Of a stretch of 60,000 bases of DNA, positions 19,390 through 31,617 are shown in pieces (position 1 is the first letter of the stretch; each line of letters begins with the position of its first letter). The notes below the pieces were generated by a model. It had not been told where the DNA came from, made no database searches, and worked only from the letters and a program-made list of their open reading frames with translations. Both the position numbers and the translations under genes were made by a program. This DNA is from Polytrichum commune (Eukaryota > Streptophyta > Polytrichopsida > Polytrichales > Polytrichaceae), in contig OX485809.1 of assembly GCA_950295325.1 (NCBI GenBank), positions 14,634,001 to 14,694,000 of the forward strand. Reading direction: 5' to 3'.

Positions 19390-19670
19390 TTGATGAGAAT
19401 GCAATATTTTACCAAGCAAAGTCGTTAAAGTTGTACATAACATTATCAAGCAGTGTGTGTTCGTTCATGTGGGCCCCGAGAATGTAACCATGGGATGGCT
19501 CAACCTAGAACAAATTCTGACTTACTCTGAGTCTCCTTGGGTTAGGTAGGGGCAACCCATGGTTATATTCTTGGGGCCCACATGAACGAACACACACTGC
19601 TTAATAAAGTTATGTATAATAATGTCCGAACAACCTTTTGAACTTTCGTTAGAAAAAATTTGAACTCCAA
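19390..19670 (+). mobile_element. Decayed type-B MITE, split by a foldback MITE
   Basis: The left portion (TTTTACCAAGCAAAGTCGTT) and right portion (ATAATGTCCGAACAACCTTT) match neighbouring parts of the type-B consensus; they are separated by 19436-19614. Confidence 0.6.
19436..19614. mobile_element. TA-flanked foldback MITE with ~62-bp terminal inverted repeats
   Basis: 179 bp between TAs. The left end CATAACATTATCAAGCAGTG..GTTCGTTCATGTGGGCCCC..ACCATGGG is the near-perfect reverse complement of the right end. Only about 55 bp lies between the arms. Palindrome-dominated, no coding capacity. Confidence 0.9.
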
Positions 19671-19852
19671 GTCACCAACTACGGACTGACCACGGGGTGA
19701 CCTAAGCTAGGATACTTCATCCCCAATCCCAACTACAAGGTCAAGAGGTGATCTCCACCATTCAAGCTCGTCAAATTCAACTCAACGTGTGTGTGTATAT
19801 ATGTTATATTATAAAACCCCGATCCGGCCCTCATGATCACTTGAACACTGTT

Positions 19853-20995
19853 TGAATTTATGTCGATTGTTGACCCACGTTTTAGGGCCACTTCACACAC
19901 AAGCCAAGAGTCGTGACCTATTATTGTGAGAGCCCAAAAGAAAAGTGTTCAAAGGGCATCCCAACACACCTCCAAATTCATGTACAGTCTACCCTCTATA
20001 AATGTTAACCCTCGGGAGTGGATCAAAGTTAACATTTATAGAGGTGTTAACAGTTAACAATTATAAATTTACTTTTTTGAGCAATATACAAATCTTAACA
20101 TTTATAAATATAAGCAATTGTGAAGAGTCCTTGTGAGAGAATACCATTCATAAAATTGCAAACCCAATCAAAACTTTATTCAATATCAAGTTTACAAATC
20201 ACGGGTGAAGTATGAATCAATGGTTCTTTGGTGGATTCATCTGCATGCACAACTTGCAAATATTTCTCAATCTGCAGCAACAAACCCACATACTTGGACA
20301 CATCACATGAACGTGATTCCATGTACCTTCTAATGGTACCAAAACTATTCATCTGCATGCACAACTTTGGTGAGAGAGAGAGAGGAATGTAACTAGATGT
20401 GTAGTTTTAATCATCCATATTATGGTTGTATTTCATTCGTTAACATTTATAGAGTCAAATTTACAAAGAAGGGAGTACCATTTTGTTAACAGTTAACACG
20501 TTTAACATTTATAGTGTGCAATATGTGGGGAGTAGAAGAAAGTTAACATTTAGAGAGGGTTAACACTTATAGGTGTAACATTTATAGAGGGTGGACTGTA
20601 GTGTGGTCACGGACTCTCAAGTGTAGTGTGAAATCATATGTGACCAGACCCTCCACCAAATGCTATTTCAATGAAAGTTTTTTCATGGGGGTCCTCACAT
20701 ATGATAAAAGAAAATAAATCAACGTTTGTGAGCATTCGGAGTGCCATGATCTTCCAGTTTTGTGTCAAACCTGTCTCCAAGAGGTGGCTCTTGAAAATAA
20801 TCCAAGTGACCATGAAACATGATCCATTCGATGCCATGTAGGAATCCATGTAGACTTTACATCCATCTTGCATTCACGTACTCCATTGGTCCTCAAGCAT
20901 AGGGTGAAGCGAACTTAGACCGCTCCGCCTTTTCCACCAATGAGAGTGCTTGAAGTGTAATGGTCACGGGCTCTCAGTCTCGTGTGTGAAGTGGC
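19853..20995 (+). repeat. Dispersed repeat R2, copy 1, split by element P3
   Basis: 19853-19984 and 20599-20995 are contiguous in the second copy at 30675-31205 (CACTTCACACAAGCC, GGGAGCCCAAAAGAA, CTCAAGTGTAGTG, CCAAATGCTATTTCAATGAA, TTTACATCCATCTTGCATTC, TTTTCCACCAATGAGAGTGC). A partial inverted copy lies at about 50560-50660. Confidence 0.75.
19985..20598 (+). mobile_element. Pogo-like MITE P3 (TA target duplication)
   Basis: 614 bp between TAs. Ends CAGTCTACCCTCTATAAATG and, read inward from the right, CAGTCCACCCTCTATAAATG: 19 of 20 identical. Subterminal copies of GTTAACATTTATAGAG recur on both sides. The ends strongly resemble plant Emigrant/pogo-type MITEs. Its insertion point is visible in the intact R2 copy at 30.8 kb. 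Confidence 0.9.
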
Positions 20996-21309
20996 CCTTA
21001 GTGACTTCAAAAACATGACCTCCGGATAAAGCTTCCATACCTCACTTACTTACACATGGGTGTTAAATGCTTAGAGTTTTCCAAGTACCTCACGTCAATC
21101 TTCAAGGATGTTAAACGTGCATTTTGTGCAAGGTGATTAGCAAATCCAAATCTTTAAGACTATAAGTCATCCGTCCTCACAATTTTTGGAGTGAAGGAGT
21201 TTTGTTCACTAGCGAAGTGGAGATACTCTTTCATCTTACATGATTTTCTCCCAATTATGTTGACTATTGGATCCAAATAGGTGATAGATATTGATGAAGA
21301 CGTAGTCCA
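20996..21309. other. Unassigned
   Basis: No feature recognised. Confidence 0.4.
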
Positions 21310-21910
21310 ATCCCCAAGGAGTGGACTATTCATTGGAAATCTAAACGATGTGCATGGGTCACTGTGAATTTAAACCCCCTTTGTACGAGAAGTTTATAGA
21401 GAAAAACAAGTGTATACGTACTAATGGCATGCTAGGAAATGGACTCATGCATTTATACTAAGCTTTCCAATTCAATGTGATACATGCCTCCACTACGTTT
21501 ACCAAATATAAACCATGAATTATATAAGCCTTTATTACACATGACATCCACTCTCACTTTCCTACAAAAAGCATTTTCATGCATAGCTTGTAACTCAACA
21601 ATTGTATCCAACAAACAAAGACAAGAGCACAATAACTTAGCCACAAACTAGAGAGCATAACTCAAACAAGCCCATGAGCATTCCAAGAACCTCTAGTTTG
21701 TAAAAACCTAGAACCCAACTGCACACCCTAATAAGAACACACACGGAGGACTTTGACCGTAGGACAATAATGGATGGAAACGGGAATTGGATGAAACTAA
21801 CACATGTATTGTTAATATTTCTCTAAACCTTAGGGCCCCCTTTTGTACGTCTACCTTTACTTCAGAAAAATTAATAGCCCTCTTAGAGGCACACACTAGA
21901 GAAAAATAAT
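21310..21910. repeat. Dispersed repeat L, copy 2
   Basis: Same order and orientation as 16395-17045. The minus strand keeps the decayed peptide EVKVDVQKGALRFRE, identical to part of copy 1, so this portion was once coding or transcribed in the element. Confidence 0.7.
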
Positions 21911-24900
21911 GCATGTACCTTATGTATATTATGTACGCTAATGCCTCAAGTAATACCCCTTTTTCCACTCACGTTAGTTTGTACGTGGTATGAAGAGTCC
22001 AACCCCCATGGTCCAATCTCTCTTAAACACATATCTTTTGGTATTTGTTCTTAGATCCAAGCCTAATTACATACCACTCAAATATAGATGTCCAAATAAA
22101 GATAACAATTGCATTAGGTTTGCACAGGTTAATTATTATATGCGTGATGCCCAATATTACAACAAAGGGAGCGGTTGCAAAGTTGTCAATGTCGTCTACA
22201 AGGAGCATAAAGCATTATGGTATTTTCATAACTACATGAAAAAGTCACCATTGCTAGAATATTATCTATCATGTTCTATTGAAAAAAGGTTCTTTGAGCA
22301 CAATGCACTTTGAACTTCTAATCGGATAAAAGTGACAACATTTTAGGAAGGTTAAAGTGCCTTGACTCAAGGAAGTTCTCACTTACCTTACAAGAATTGC
22401 TACCCAAATCTCCTTCCTTCACAATTATCCTTGACTCTTGGGGACAAGTGACGAGTCATGAAAAGGGTTGAGAAAAACACAACAATAAAGAATTTTGTAG
22501 CAGCGTATGAGGTTTCTTTGAGGAAAATAGCTCCATGCATTGTATCATTTCATGAATGATGGCGCTCGTCACTTAGAACAATTAATTCACAATTAATCCT
22601 TCGAGCATTTCAACATGCATCATCATTGTAGGCAACGAGAGTGGGTTACATGCACACAGAGGACATGTGAGGGTCTCTTAGTCTTTTAAGGGTTAAGCAC
22701 TATTCATAGAGAAATTGCATCCCAAAAGTCTACAGTCATGGTGTCGACCACCAAGTCATCTTGTGAATTTCATCATATAAAATAAAAAGCGAGTGGTTGT
22801 TTGTCCAATTGGAGTAACTTGGACATATTGATTTTAGATGCAACGCAAACTGTAACTTGTACATATAATAAAATTGCATGTATTGCCACATGTATAATAT
22901 AATTTGACCCTTATCATGCATGCATTTTTCATAATAGCTATGTATAGAACATGCCACCACTGGAAGAGCGGTACCTTTTCACTGGAACTTTCCCACTAAA
23001 CATGTTGAAAATCTATGAATGTGGTTTAAAAATCTATTGTTATAGAATCTAATAAAAATCATCTAGTGGAAAGAAAGAAAGAAAGAAAGAGATCAATAAT
23101 CAACATTCTTATAGTGTGCATACCATAGTCTTGACTGAATATGGGTTTCCTAGTGCATCACAAAGAAACTATCCAAGCATAAAACCCTAGATACCCTCGG
23201 GCCCACGACACTCCATTGTGTCGTTGAATAATGTTATGCAAAGCGGATAATGCTTGAAAGACTTCTTTAGTATAATAGTAAAAGGGAGTTGTTGAGGCTT
23301 ACTTTGATTGGTGGGCTTGACAAATGTGTGGAATCGGACCATGACCTAGATGTGACTCCAAGTCTCTAAGTTGTTGTCCCGTTATCTAAGGGGTTGTACC
23401 CTAATATCACTTTTCCGGGGTCCCACAATGTACGTACCTTATAGATGTTTCTCAAAACAGTTGGTTGGTCCTCATGAGCAACGCTAAGTAAACTTTTAGG
23501 GTTTCGTAACGAAGGCATGTCTAAATTAAGCATCACATGCCCTATTCCAGCTTCATAGGGTCAAGTCTCATGCCTTTACTTGTTTCAAGCACTACACAAG
23601 CCTAGCCCATCTTGTAAGGTAGATAAGCCTAAATAATTGTATTGTTGAATAATGTTATGCATTTTTGGATTTGACTTAGTCAGCTATCACTAAAAGATCA
23701 ATGTCTTAGAATAAGAGATACCAAATTGACATGTGTTTGAAAGAGATTGGACTCAAAATTTGTGTTCAACATTTGTTACTCATTTTACACTTAAATATAA
23801 CAACACAATTGGGCGGGATCTATGTGGTTTTCTCTTATGGTTCATTGTCAGTGGATTTTGATCATAGACAACAATTCGAGATTAGTTTCTTGATGGAATT
23901 GATCATGGCTTTTTTATATGCATTTGCAAATGTGCATTTATTTGAACCTCACGAATTTGAGTAATATAATGTATTGAAACAACAAAAAGTAACCAAATAA
24001 GGCCCCATCTACCTTAGTCAATCCTCAAAAGGGTCTATGTATAAATCTTCTTTTCCCTACTAAGATAAGTGGTCCTAGATTGGACATTTTTGGCAGAAAA
24101 ACAATATCACTTCCGCAACAGCCTCGAAACCTATAGGAGAGCGGATACATCAAATCTCAAGCAATGAAGAAACATGTTTGTGTCTCTAGCCCTCATTTGG
24201 GGACAATAGGCGGGCATCCATCACCAACAAACTGCAAAGAAACACTACATGCTCTTCACGTGATTCGTCTAACCAAAGAGATGAAGTAGGGTATGAGGGG
24301 ATAAAACCCTATGCTAAAGGAAGAAGACATGTGAAGACGATGATGCCAATACAAACGTATTTGATGCCTAATGATCTAAAGATCTATGAACGCACATATG
24401 AAGAATCCACGAAAACCATGAACATCCGAATTACGTGAGTAAGAATTGAGCAAGAAGATTCACCCAAAAAAAAACACCCACCTATGCCTTGTGAAAACTA
24501 AGGATTGGAGCCAAAACGCAAATCATGGCCCATTGCATGTTGTTCATCAAAACACAAACACGGGGCACATTGTTTGTTTGCTTGCACACACCTACATCCA
24601 AAGTGCAAAGACTCGCAATCCTCAAAGAACGTACCCCTAGTATCGATGTCTTAGGAAGCCTCCGCGGAGTTTTCAAACCCTAATGAGAGCGAAGTGACCT
24701 CTCCCCCTTCGCACCATGAACTGCAGTGCACTCATGAAGATTTTCAAGCACGCCTGGGTGATAGAGGAGGAGGCTTATAGGCCTTTCTCGAAATGCCGCC
24801 CTCTAAGGCGGCCAAGTCACTTTCTAGGGTTAGGGTTAGGGTTTTTTTTTATGCCCTTAAGCTTATTGCAATTGGAAGCATAGTAGCAAGCAACAATGAA

Positions 24901-25090
24901 TTTGAATGGCGTCAAATGGAGTGAAGAGCATCATTGCCACTTTCACAAAATGACGGACAAGATTGTTGAAATGCATAAACCCATCAAGGCAATATCAATA
25001 CGCACAAGAGTCATGATCGGCCATGAACATTACCATGTACCGAGACAAATTGGAATTAAACCATGTTTCAAGATCATCCGGGCGACAAAA
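21911..25090. other. No gene recognised
   Basis: AT-rich sequence with only short frames. A (GAAA)5-6 microsatellite is at 23068-23092. A run of three TTAGGG units is at 24825-24843. 22080-22320 has a 107-codon frame without recognisable similarity. Confidence 0.5.
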
Positions 25091-25097
25091 AACCAAC

Positions 25098-25675
25098 AAT
25101 AATCTCCCACTTAAGTACGCACATGTTTAAGTGTGCAAATTTTTTGACAGAAATCAAGGTTCGTACTTTATTGTTTGAACATGTCATGCATAGTCATTTG
25201 TCACAAATGCATGAATTTTTTACACATGACATTCAACGTCAGTTTGTTAAAGTTTCGCTGAAACGTCTCAATCGATCATCGCAGTTCATGATACATTTGT
25301 TCAGCTTCCGTTTGAACATCGGAGCAAAGCAATTGGTCGTCGATGTCAAAGGCAGTGTTGTGTAGAGCTTTAAAGCATTTGAAGTCAGGAGCACTTTCAT
25401 ATTCAGCAAATGTCTCGATAGGCTAGATTTCTTCATCGATAGGCTGGATTTCCGGATGGCGCCTTTAATGAATTCATACTCCCGCCCCAACACCCGCTTG
25501 CTCGGCACGTTCGGCTTGCTCAACTTTGAAATGATTTCGCATCATTGGACTTTGGTCAAGCATGTTGCCTCAAGTTTCATCCGTTTCTTGTGTGATTCAT
25601 CGAATGAGAGGGTCTAGAAAGCAATATGAGTAAAGTACGCACCAACGGCTCCAGTTCAAAGTGCATACTTAAGTG
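25098..25675. mobile_element. TIR element with ATCTCCCACTTAAGTACGCAC ends
   Basis: ATCTCCCACTTAAGTACGCA near 25102 is mirrored by GTGCATACTTAAGTGGGAGA at 25652-25672; TA lies just outside both ends. About 575 bp. On the minus strand 25239-25523 is an open frame of 94 codons without recognised similarity. Confidence 0.65.
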
Positions 25676-25689
25676 GGAGATTACCGTAT

Positions 25690-26650
25690 TTTCCCAATAT
25701 TGAAAATGTTAGACTCTAGTTCCATGGGCGCGGGTTTAAGGAATTGACCCTAGTAGGAGCCAGAATTGGTAGGGGTGTCGGTTTACCCCAACGCTCTTAG
25801 GCTTGCATAATGTTTGGGCCATAAACCTACATGTAATTAGAAGAAATGCAATGATACAGTTGGCTCCCATGTTCCTAATGTTGCAGGCTCAAGAAACTCT
25901 TATCATCCTTAAAGAGTCTTACAGAAAGAAAGAAAAAAGTAGGGAGAGAAAGAGAGAATTATCGCATATGAGCGTACCTCTCATTCATCCAACATAGAAG
26001 TTCTAAAATAGTGTGCCTCCTGGAAGTTATTATATTTTGTTGATTCGACACCGAAATTAGTTTCAAAGGTCGTGACGTAGTCTAGATCGAGTCATTTGAG
26101 ATGAATCTACAACAAACTTGTAGGGGGTCAAGGCTTCATGTCTGGATGGATGAGAGGTCACGCTCATATGCGATAATACTCTCTCTCCAAAAACTAAATG
26201 TCATTATTCTACCTTAAGATCTGCCTTAGAAAACAACCTTAAATTTTTATCTTCATGAATAGGCACAAACAACATTATCTTATCATCCCACATCATATCA
26301 ACATGTTACAAAGCCTTTGTGCCCATTGAAGTAGGTGTATCTTCCTTTGTCAATTTTCGCTTGACATGTACCCATTGGCTTTTACAAAAACTTCATGAGA
26401 AACACAATGATACTTATTGTGACCATCCTAGCACCTTCCTTTTGGGTGACATGTGCCTTTCAAGAGTCGCTCATAAGCCTATGACTGGCCTCTCGTGAAG
26501 TTAAGGGTTAAAAGCTAGGCTATGATCGACTTCTCCCAATCGATGTCCACTTCACACACTTCACACACATGTGACATGACTTGTGAGCCTCCTTAGTTAT
26601 AGCCACCCAACCTCCAGATTTCTTAAAGGACACATTGAGATCTTACAACA
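25690..26650. other. No gene recognised
   Basis: Only short frames and a short AGAAAGAAA tract at 25922-25955. Confidence 0.45.
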
Positions 26651-26659
26651 ACAACATAG

Positions 26660-26676
26660 CAGAGCCCAACATTGGG

Positions 26677-26710
<34 letters not shown>

Positions 26711-27222
26711 TTTTGGGTGGGCATGGGTGCGATATTATGTTCATGGGCGGGCATGGGTGGGCGTGGGTGCGATATTATTTTTCATGGGTGGGCGTGGGTG
26801 CGATATTATTGTTCATGGGTGGGCATGGGCTATAGCAAAGCATATTGAATGAGCTCTCATTCAAATGCTTTCGACAGTTGCATGGAGGACCGGACTGTGT
26901 TACATGTTGGATTACTCTACTAACCCCTTATGACTTTCTCTTCTCAAAGTAGTGAAGTTGAAAGCTCCAAAATACAAAAGCCACTGGGCAAGGTTGACTA
27001 CATTGGCACAATTTTTGAATATATGGGTGCAATTTTTGAATACATGGGCGCAATTTGAATAGCATGGGTGGGCATGGGTGGACACATTCATGCTATGTGT
27101 GGGCATGGGTGGGCATGAGTGGACACATGTCATGCTATGGGTGGGCATGGGTGGGCATAGGTCGCTGCTGATGGTCATGGTCTGGGTATGGGTACAAATT
27201 CGAAGGGAAATGTTGGGCTCTG
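26660..27222. mobile_element. hAT-type MITE with 8-bp target duplication, filled with CCCATG/CATGGG minisatellite
   Basis: 563 bp. Ends CAGAGCCCAACATT and AAATGTTGGGCTCTG are inverted repeats. Both are flanked by the identical 8-mer CAACATAG (26652-26659 and 27223-27230), as expected for hAT transposition. Inside, (CCCATG)5 at 26679-26708 runs into three ~48-bp units of CATGGGTGGG..GGGTGCGATATTAT; a second CATGGGTGGGCATGGG tract is at 27060-27180. No transposase. Confidence 0.92.
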
Positions 27223-27250
27223 CAACATAGGCTAGCTTTGTTGTAACCCC

Positions 27251-27455
27251 ATGTCCGGGAAGATTTTTGGGCATAAGTGGTTGAGATCCTAGTGCTTCCA
27301 AGTCCCACTGGTTACATGTTGTGGATTTTCGGGTTTTTTTTAATTGATTTGAGGTATATTCTATAGATTCCTTTAAAATGATCGGTCATGAACTTCAACC
27401 GGTTATTTCTCAAATTTCAACCGGTTCATCTGTAACTAGCGGTCGGCTCTTCCTG
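27251..27455 (+). repeat. R1 dispersed repeat copy c
   Basis: Uninterrupted copy with all R1 landmarks, ending AACCGGTTCATCTGTAACTA. It starts about 20 bp after the target duplication of the hAT-type MITE. Confidence 0.75.
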
Positions 27456-27774
27456 TTCGTTGTTTTTAACCCCATGTTGGGTTTAAGTGGGTTCAATTTA
27501 TGCCTAAGGGTGAAGTGTTTGTTGCTCCCACCAACCCCCAATTAGCGGTAGTTCCTTTTAGTCTTCTTTCAAAAGGATAATAACTTTAAAATTGAAGAAA
27601 ACATCAAATTTTCAGTTCAACTTCAACAGTCTAAGTATGCAAACAACTGGTTTCATAAGCTCATCCATCTACCTACCCTCTTTAGCAACTTTTGTGATGG
27701 ACCACAAACTCACAAAAACCTCTAAATACTAATACACACAATATATGGGCAACTGCTAAGTTGTGTGGTCTTAT

Positions 27775-28120
27775 TGTGGGCACTTCCAACCCTGCTTAGT
27801 AATTTTGGTTATTAGATCATGTCAAGAACCATCTCACATGCTTATTAATTGTCGATCGCGAAGTTTATCATTTTAAGTTTCAAAATCAAACTTGATATGC
27901 AAGAGTTAGGAGAGGTTAGAGCGAAGGTTTTGTTTCTCTTTTAGTGATCACATCGACCCTCCCAAATGAATTCACGTTTGAGCATGAGATTGGTGTCTAA
28001 AGTTTTGAGCATACATTCCAATCTCATCGTAACTACAAACCTCGTGAAAAACCACGCAAATACAAGTGTCCAATTAGGAAGAGCCACCACATAAGGCATG
28101 CCTACCTTATAAACATCTTC
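27775..28120. repeat. Dispersed repeat M (part), copy 1
   Basis: Weakly colinear with 40280-40640: CACTTCCAACCC, TTAGATCATGT, CATTTCAAGTTT-like, CATCGACCCTCCCA/CATAGACCCTTCCCA and TCCAATCTCAT.GTAAC. Confidence 0.55.
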
Positions 28121-29396
28121 TTTGGCCATGCACCTTCACAAATTCAAAATTGTATCCTATGTAATATACATTTCATACACTCTTGGCCCCACCTTCTCTC
28201 CATGTGAATACTCGTATTAACAACCTCACAACAAGGGGATACAAGAAAGTTGTTCATGCCATTGCCTCAACATTGCTAACAAGCAACCAACAGATTCTTC
28301 ATTTCTGTTAACGTTGACACCCACAATCTCCCATGGGTCTCCTACCTGATAACACACTCCCCTTTTAGTTGGTCATCCTTCATTTGACGCTTGTCTTGCC
28401 AAACTCAACAAGGCATTATTAACCTTATTTGATCGCAAACAAAGCTCACCTACCATGTGGTAGGTGATAAACTCTATCATATACCAATGGGATTCTTGAA
28501 CATCATAAGACCAAAGGACTCCTATTCATGTCAGTAAGAATACCGATGTTAGTTTTCCTTTTCTCTTCTACCTTATTATTGGATTGCCTAGTGGCTCCCA
28601 AACCCTCACAAAACCAAACTTGGACTACAAACCACACACCAATCATATGGATTCAATTCACCAAATCTCCATCAAATACCTCACTTTCCTAGTTCCTAGT
28701 CCAAACTTTCTTAGAAACTAGAGAAAAACCAAGCCCCCACAAAGCCATCTTAACCTCTCACAAAGGTGAAATGTAGAAAGGGAGAAGAGGGGGGGGGGTT
28801 GCAATTGCATAATGACTTCAAAGGGTAATTAATACATAATGACTTCATCAATCATTATGTATTCGTAATTTGGGTAGATGTTGGGTGGGACTTTTATGTA
28901 GAATCTAACTCTGGTAGCCATGTTATTATGACCTTGTGGGCCCTTGTGGATAGATAAACAACACTACTCCAATCACCCTTGATAACCAACTCCACAACAA
29001 TGAGGAGGAGGTGTTCAATAGCTAAGGTATGTGGGCCTTTTGTGGCCATTCGTCTCCATTGGACACCTATATTTGAGTAATATATAGCAAAGTTCATAGT
29101 GTTGACTAAACTTCAAAAAGCAGACATGCGTATCAACAAGATTGGACTATTTGTTCAAAATATATTGACCATTTTAGGTTTAACCCAAAGGACCTATGTG
29201 ATCACTTAAAGGACCTTTGTAAATCTTCACTTTCGTCTCCTATAACTTTTGCATCTCAACTCCGAGTCTAAAACTAATGACAATCTACAAAATCCATAAT
29301 TGTTGGCCAGGTGAGACAATTCCCAACTAGGTCCAACCGCCAAAATCGTCTTTAGTGGAGATGGAAGTGCTCATAACATTTAGGGCCATATTCCTT
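28121..29396. other. No gene recognised
   Basis: AT-rich; a G tract of about 9 at 28791-28799. 28790-28870 repeats ATAATGACTTCA twice. Confidence 0.45.
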
Positions 29397-29770
29397 ACTT
29401 ATAAGGTCGAGGCATCTATAACCGACAAAATAAGAGAGTTTTGCATCTATTCAAGAGGAGTAATAGCGGGGAATAATTTTCCTTTGCAAAGTGAAACAAA
29501 TCCTAAGACAAATGCAAGTATTCACGTATATGAAAAATGTTACAATTTCGAAGCGTAACTTTTAGGGTTACACGTAGTCAAGCTATAGGTTGACCCATAA
29601 CTGCTCATCTCAATGCTACTCCTTGACTACGATAATTCTCAAAACTCTTACGAAGGTAATCAATCACAAGTTGCCACTATATAAACTTCAAACTTTGTTC
29701 ACCTTTAAAATCAGAGATCCCCATTTATGTCGACATTACATGACCCTAGTGAGAGGTAAACTGGACTTAC
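29397..29770. repeat. Dispersed repeat M (part), copy 1
   Basis: Colinear with 39830-40200: GAGGCATCTATAA, GAGTAATAGC.GGGAAT, CATAACTGCTCATCTCAATG, CTACTCCTTG and AAAACTCTTA.GAAGGTAAT. Class unknown. Confidence 0.7.
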
Positions 29771-29790
29771 AAAGTCGACTATGAATCAAT

Positions 29791-30010
29791 GACCAGGGAG
29801 ATTTTTGGGCATGCATAACCGGTTGAGATCCTAGTGTTTGCAAGTCCAGTCGGTTACATGTTGACATCCTCCGATTTTCCTTTATGAAATTGGGGTATAT
29901 TCTATAAATTCCTCTAAAATGATCGATAATTTTCCTGTAGTCTAGAACATCAACCGGTTATTTCTCAAACTCAACCGGTTCATCTGTAACTAACTGCCGG
30001 TTCTCCCCGA
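29791..30010 (+). repeat. R1 dispersed repeat copy d
   Basis: Uninterrupted, with AACCGGTTGAGATCCTAGTG, AGTCGGTTACATGTTGACAT and AACCGGTTCATCTGTAACTA. Confidence 0.75.
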
Positions 30011-30273
30011 TCATAGCTATGAATCCCTCGACCTTATTTCAATAACTCAAGCAAGATAATGTTGCAAGTCTCCGTAAACCATTGTTCACTTGCTTGTGTA
30101 TTTGACCTGGACCTGGACCTGGACCTGGCCTCATCAACAAAGGCTTGACCGAAATCCCTTGGTTTTCGAGACCACCAAAGCCACACATGATAATGCTAGC
30201 TTTAGTTTTTATTTTATTCGATTTTGGTATGAATTGAACGACTTAGGGCCACCAACCCACACAAGAAATACTA

Positions 30274-30651
30274 CACTAACTATGATATTTAGTGTCACCA
30301 ATTCTAGTTGTCTTGCTCAACACTAATTGTAAACCACGTTGTAGTGTCACCCAACACTAAATGTTGACCCAACGTTATTTGTCATTCCTTGTAAATTTTG
30401 GGGGGGGGGGGATTGTAGATTTATAGTGTCGCAATTACTGTCACTTACCACGTGATTTTTCATCCAAATTTCAGTCATCCATGACAATGTTTCATCACAA
30501 GTCGTTGACAAGAGAAGGTGGGGTTTTGGCCAATGGATGAACTTGTCCATCATCCATGACAATATTTGTTCACTTATTCATAAGAAGTGTCATCCAAGAA
30601 GTTACCATAGTGACATAAAATACCGTATGACACTAAACATTGACTTTAGTG
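30274..30651 (+). mobile_element. Type-A TA-flanked MITE, copy A2
   Basis: 378-bp body between TAs, colinear with A1 along its whole length. A poly-G tract of 12 (30401-30412) sits where A1 has A9 followed by TTGAGGGG. It splits a short direct duplication (GCTTTAGTTTTTATTTTATT / GCTTTCATTTTATTCTTATT). Confidence 0.88.
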
Positions 30652-30674
30652 TAGCTTTCATTTTATTCTTATTT

Positions 30675-31205
30675 CATTTTGGTATAAATTGAGCAAACTT
30701 AGGGTCACTTCACACAAGCCAAGAGATTGTGTGAGCCACTTCACACACAAGCCAAGATCGTGAAATTGTGGGAGCCCAAAAGAAGTGTCAAAAGGCCACC
30801 CCAAGACACTTCTCAAATCATGTCGTGTTGTCATGGGCCCTCAAGTGTAGTGCGAAGTCATATGTGATAGGGACCTCAACCAAATGCTATTTCAATGAAT
30901 TTCTATCCATGCAAGGTCCTCACACATGACGAAATATAATAAATCGACAGTTGTGAGGTTCTAGAGTGCCAAGGTCTCCCGGTTTTGTGTTAGGCCTACA
31001 CTCCAAGAGGTGGTTTTTGAAAATAGTCCAAGTGACCATGAACTATGATCCATTTGATGCCATGTACGAATCCATGTACACTTTACATCCATCTTGCATT
31101 CGCTTACTCCGTTGGTCCCTCAAGGATAGTGTGAAGTGAACTTGGACCGGCTCCGACTTTTCCACCAATGAGAGTGCTTGAAGTGCCATGGACACGGGCC
31201 CTTAG
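30675..31205 (+). repeat. Dispersed repeat R2, copy 2 (uninterrupted)
   Basis: Intact equivalent of 19853-20995 without the P3 insertion. Confidence 0.75.
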
Positions 31206-31610
31206 TTCAATTGCAGAGAAGATAAAGCCCAGGGTACGATCAATCAAAAGTGTGCAAGTGTGACATAATGGTAATACCCTCCTTTGTAAATTTATCACAA
31301 TCATTTATGGGCCCAATCTTTTGGGCACCCAACAACTAAAGTTATTAGGGTCCAAGATCACATGAACTCCAAAACTGAGCGATCCTTGTAGTCAACAACA
31401 AAATGCAGAGTTTACACTAATGTCCGACTCCCCAATGTGAAAAATTGAAGTGTTTTTGCAAATGTGGCACCACTTTCCTGCCAAATTTTGTTGTTCCAAA
31501 CTCAAGAAAATGGTGGTCTTGCTAATTGAGATAGCAAGTGTCAAAGCTCAGGTCCAATGTTTGAGAAACAACAATCTGTATCCGCCTGTGAGTGATATAA
31601 AAGTCATCGA
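31206..31610. other. Unassigned, distal 3' flank of SPPL1
   Basis: No gene recognised; between repeat R2 and the SPPL1 tail array. Confidence 0.4.
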
Positions 31611-31617
31611 CCTTCCG

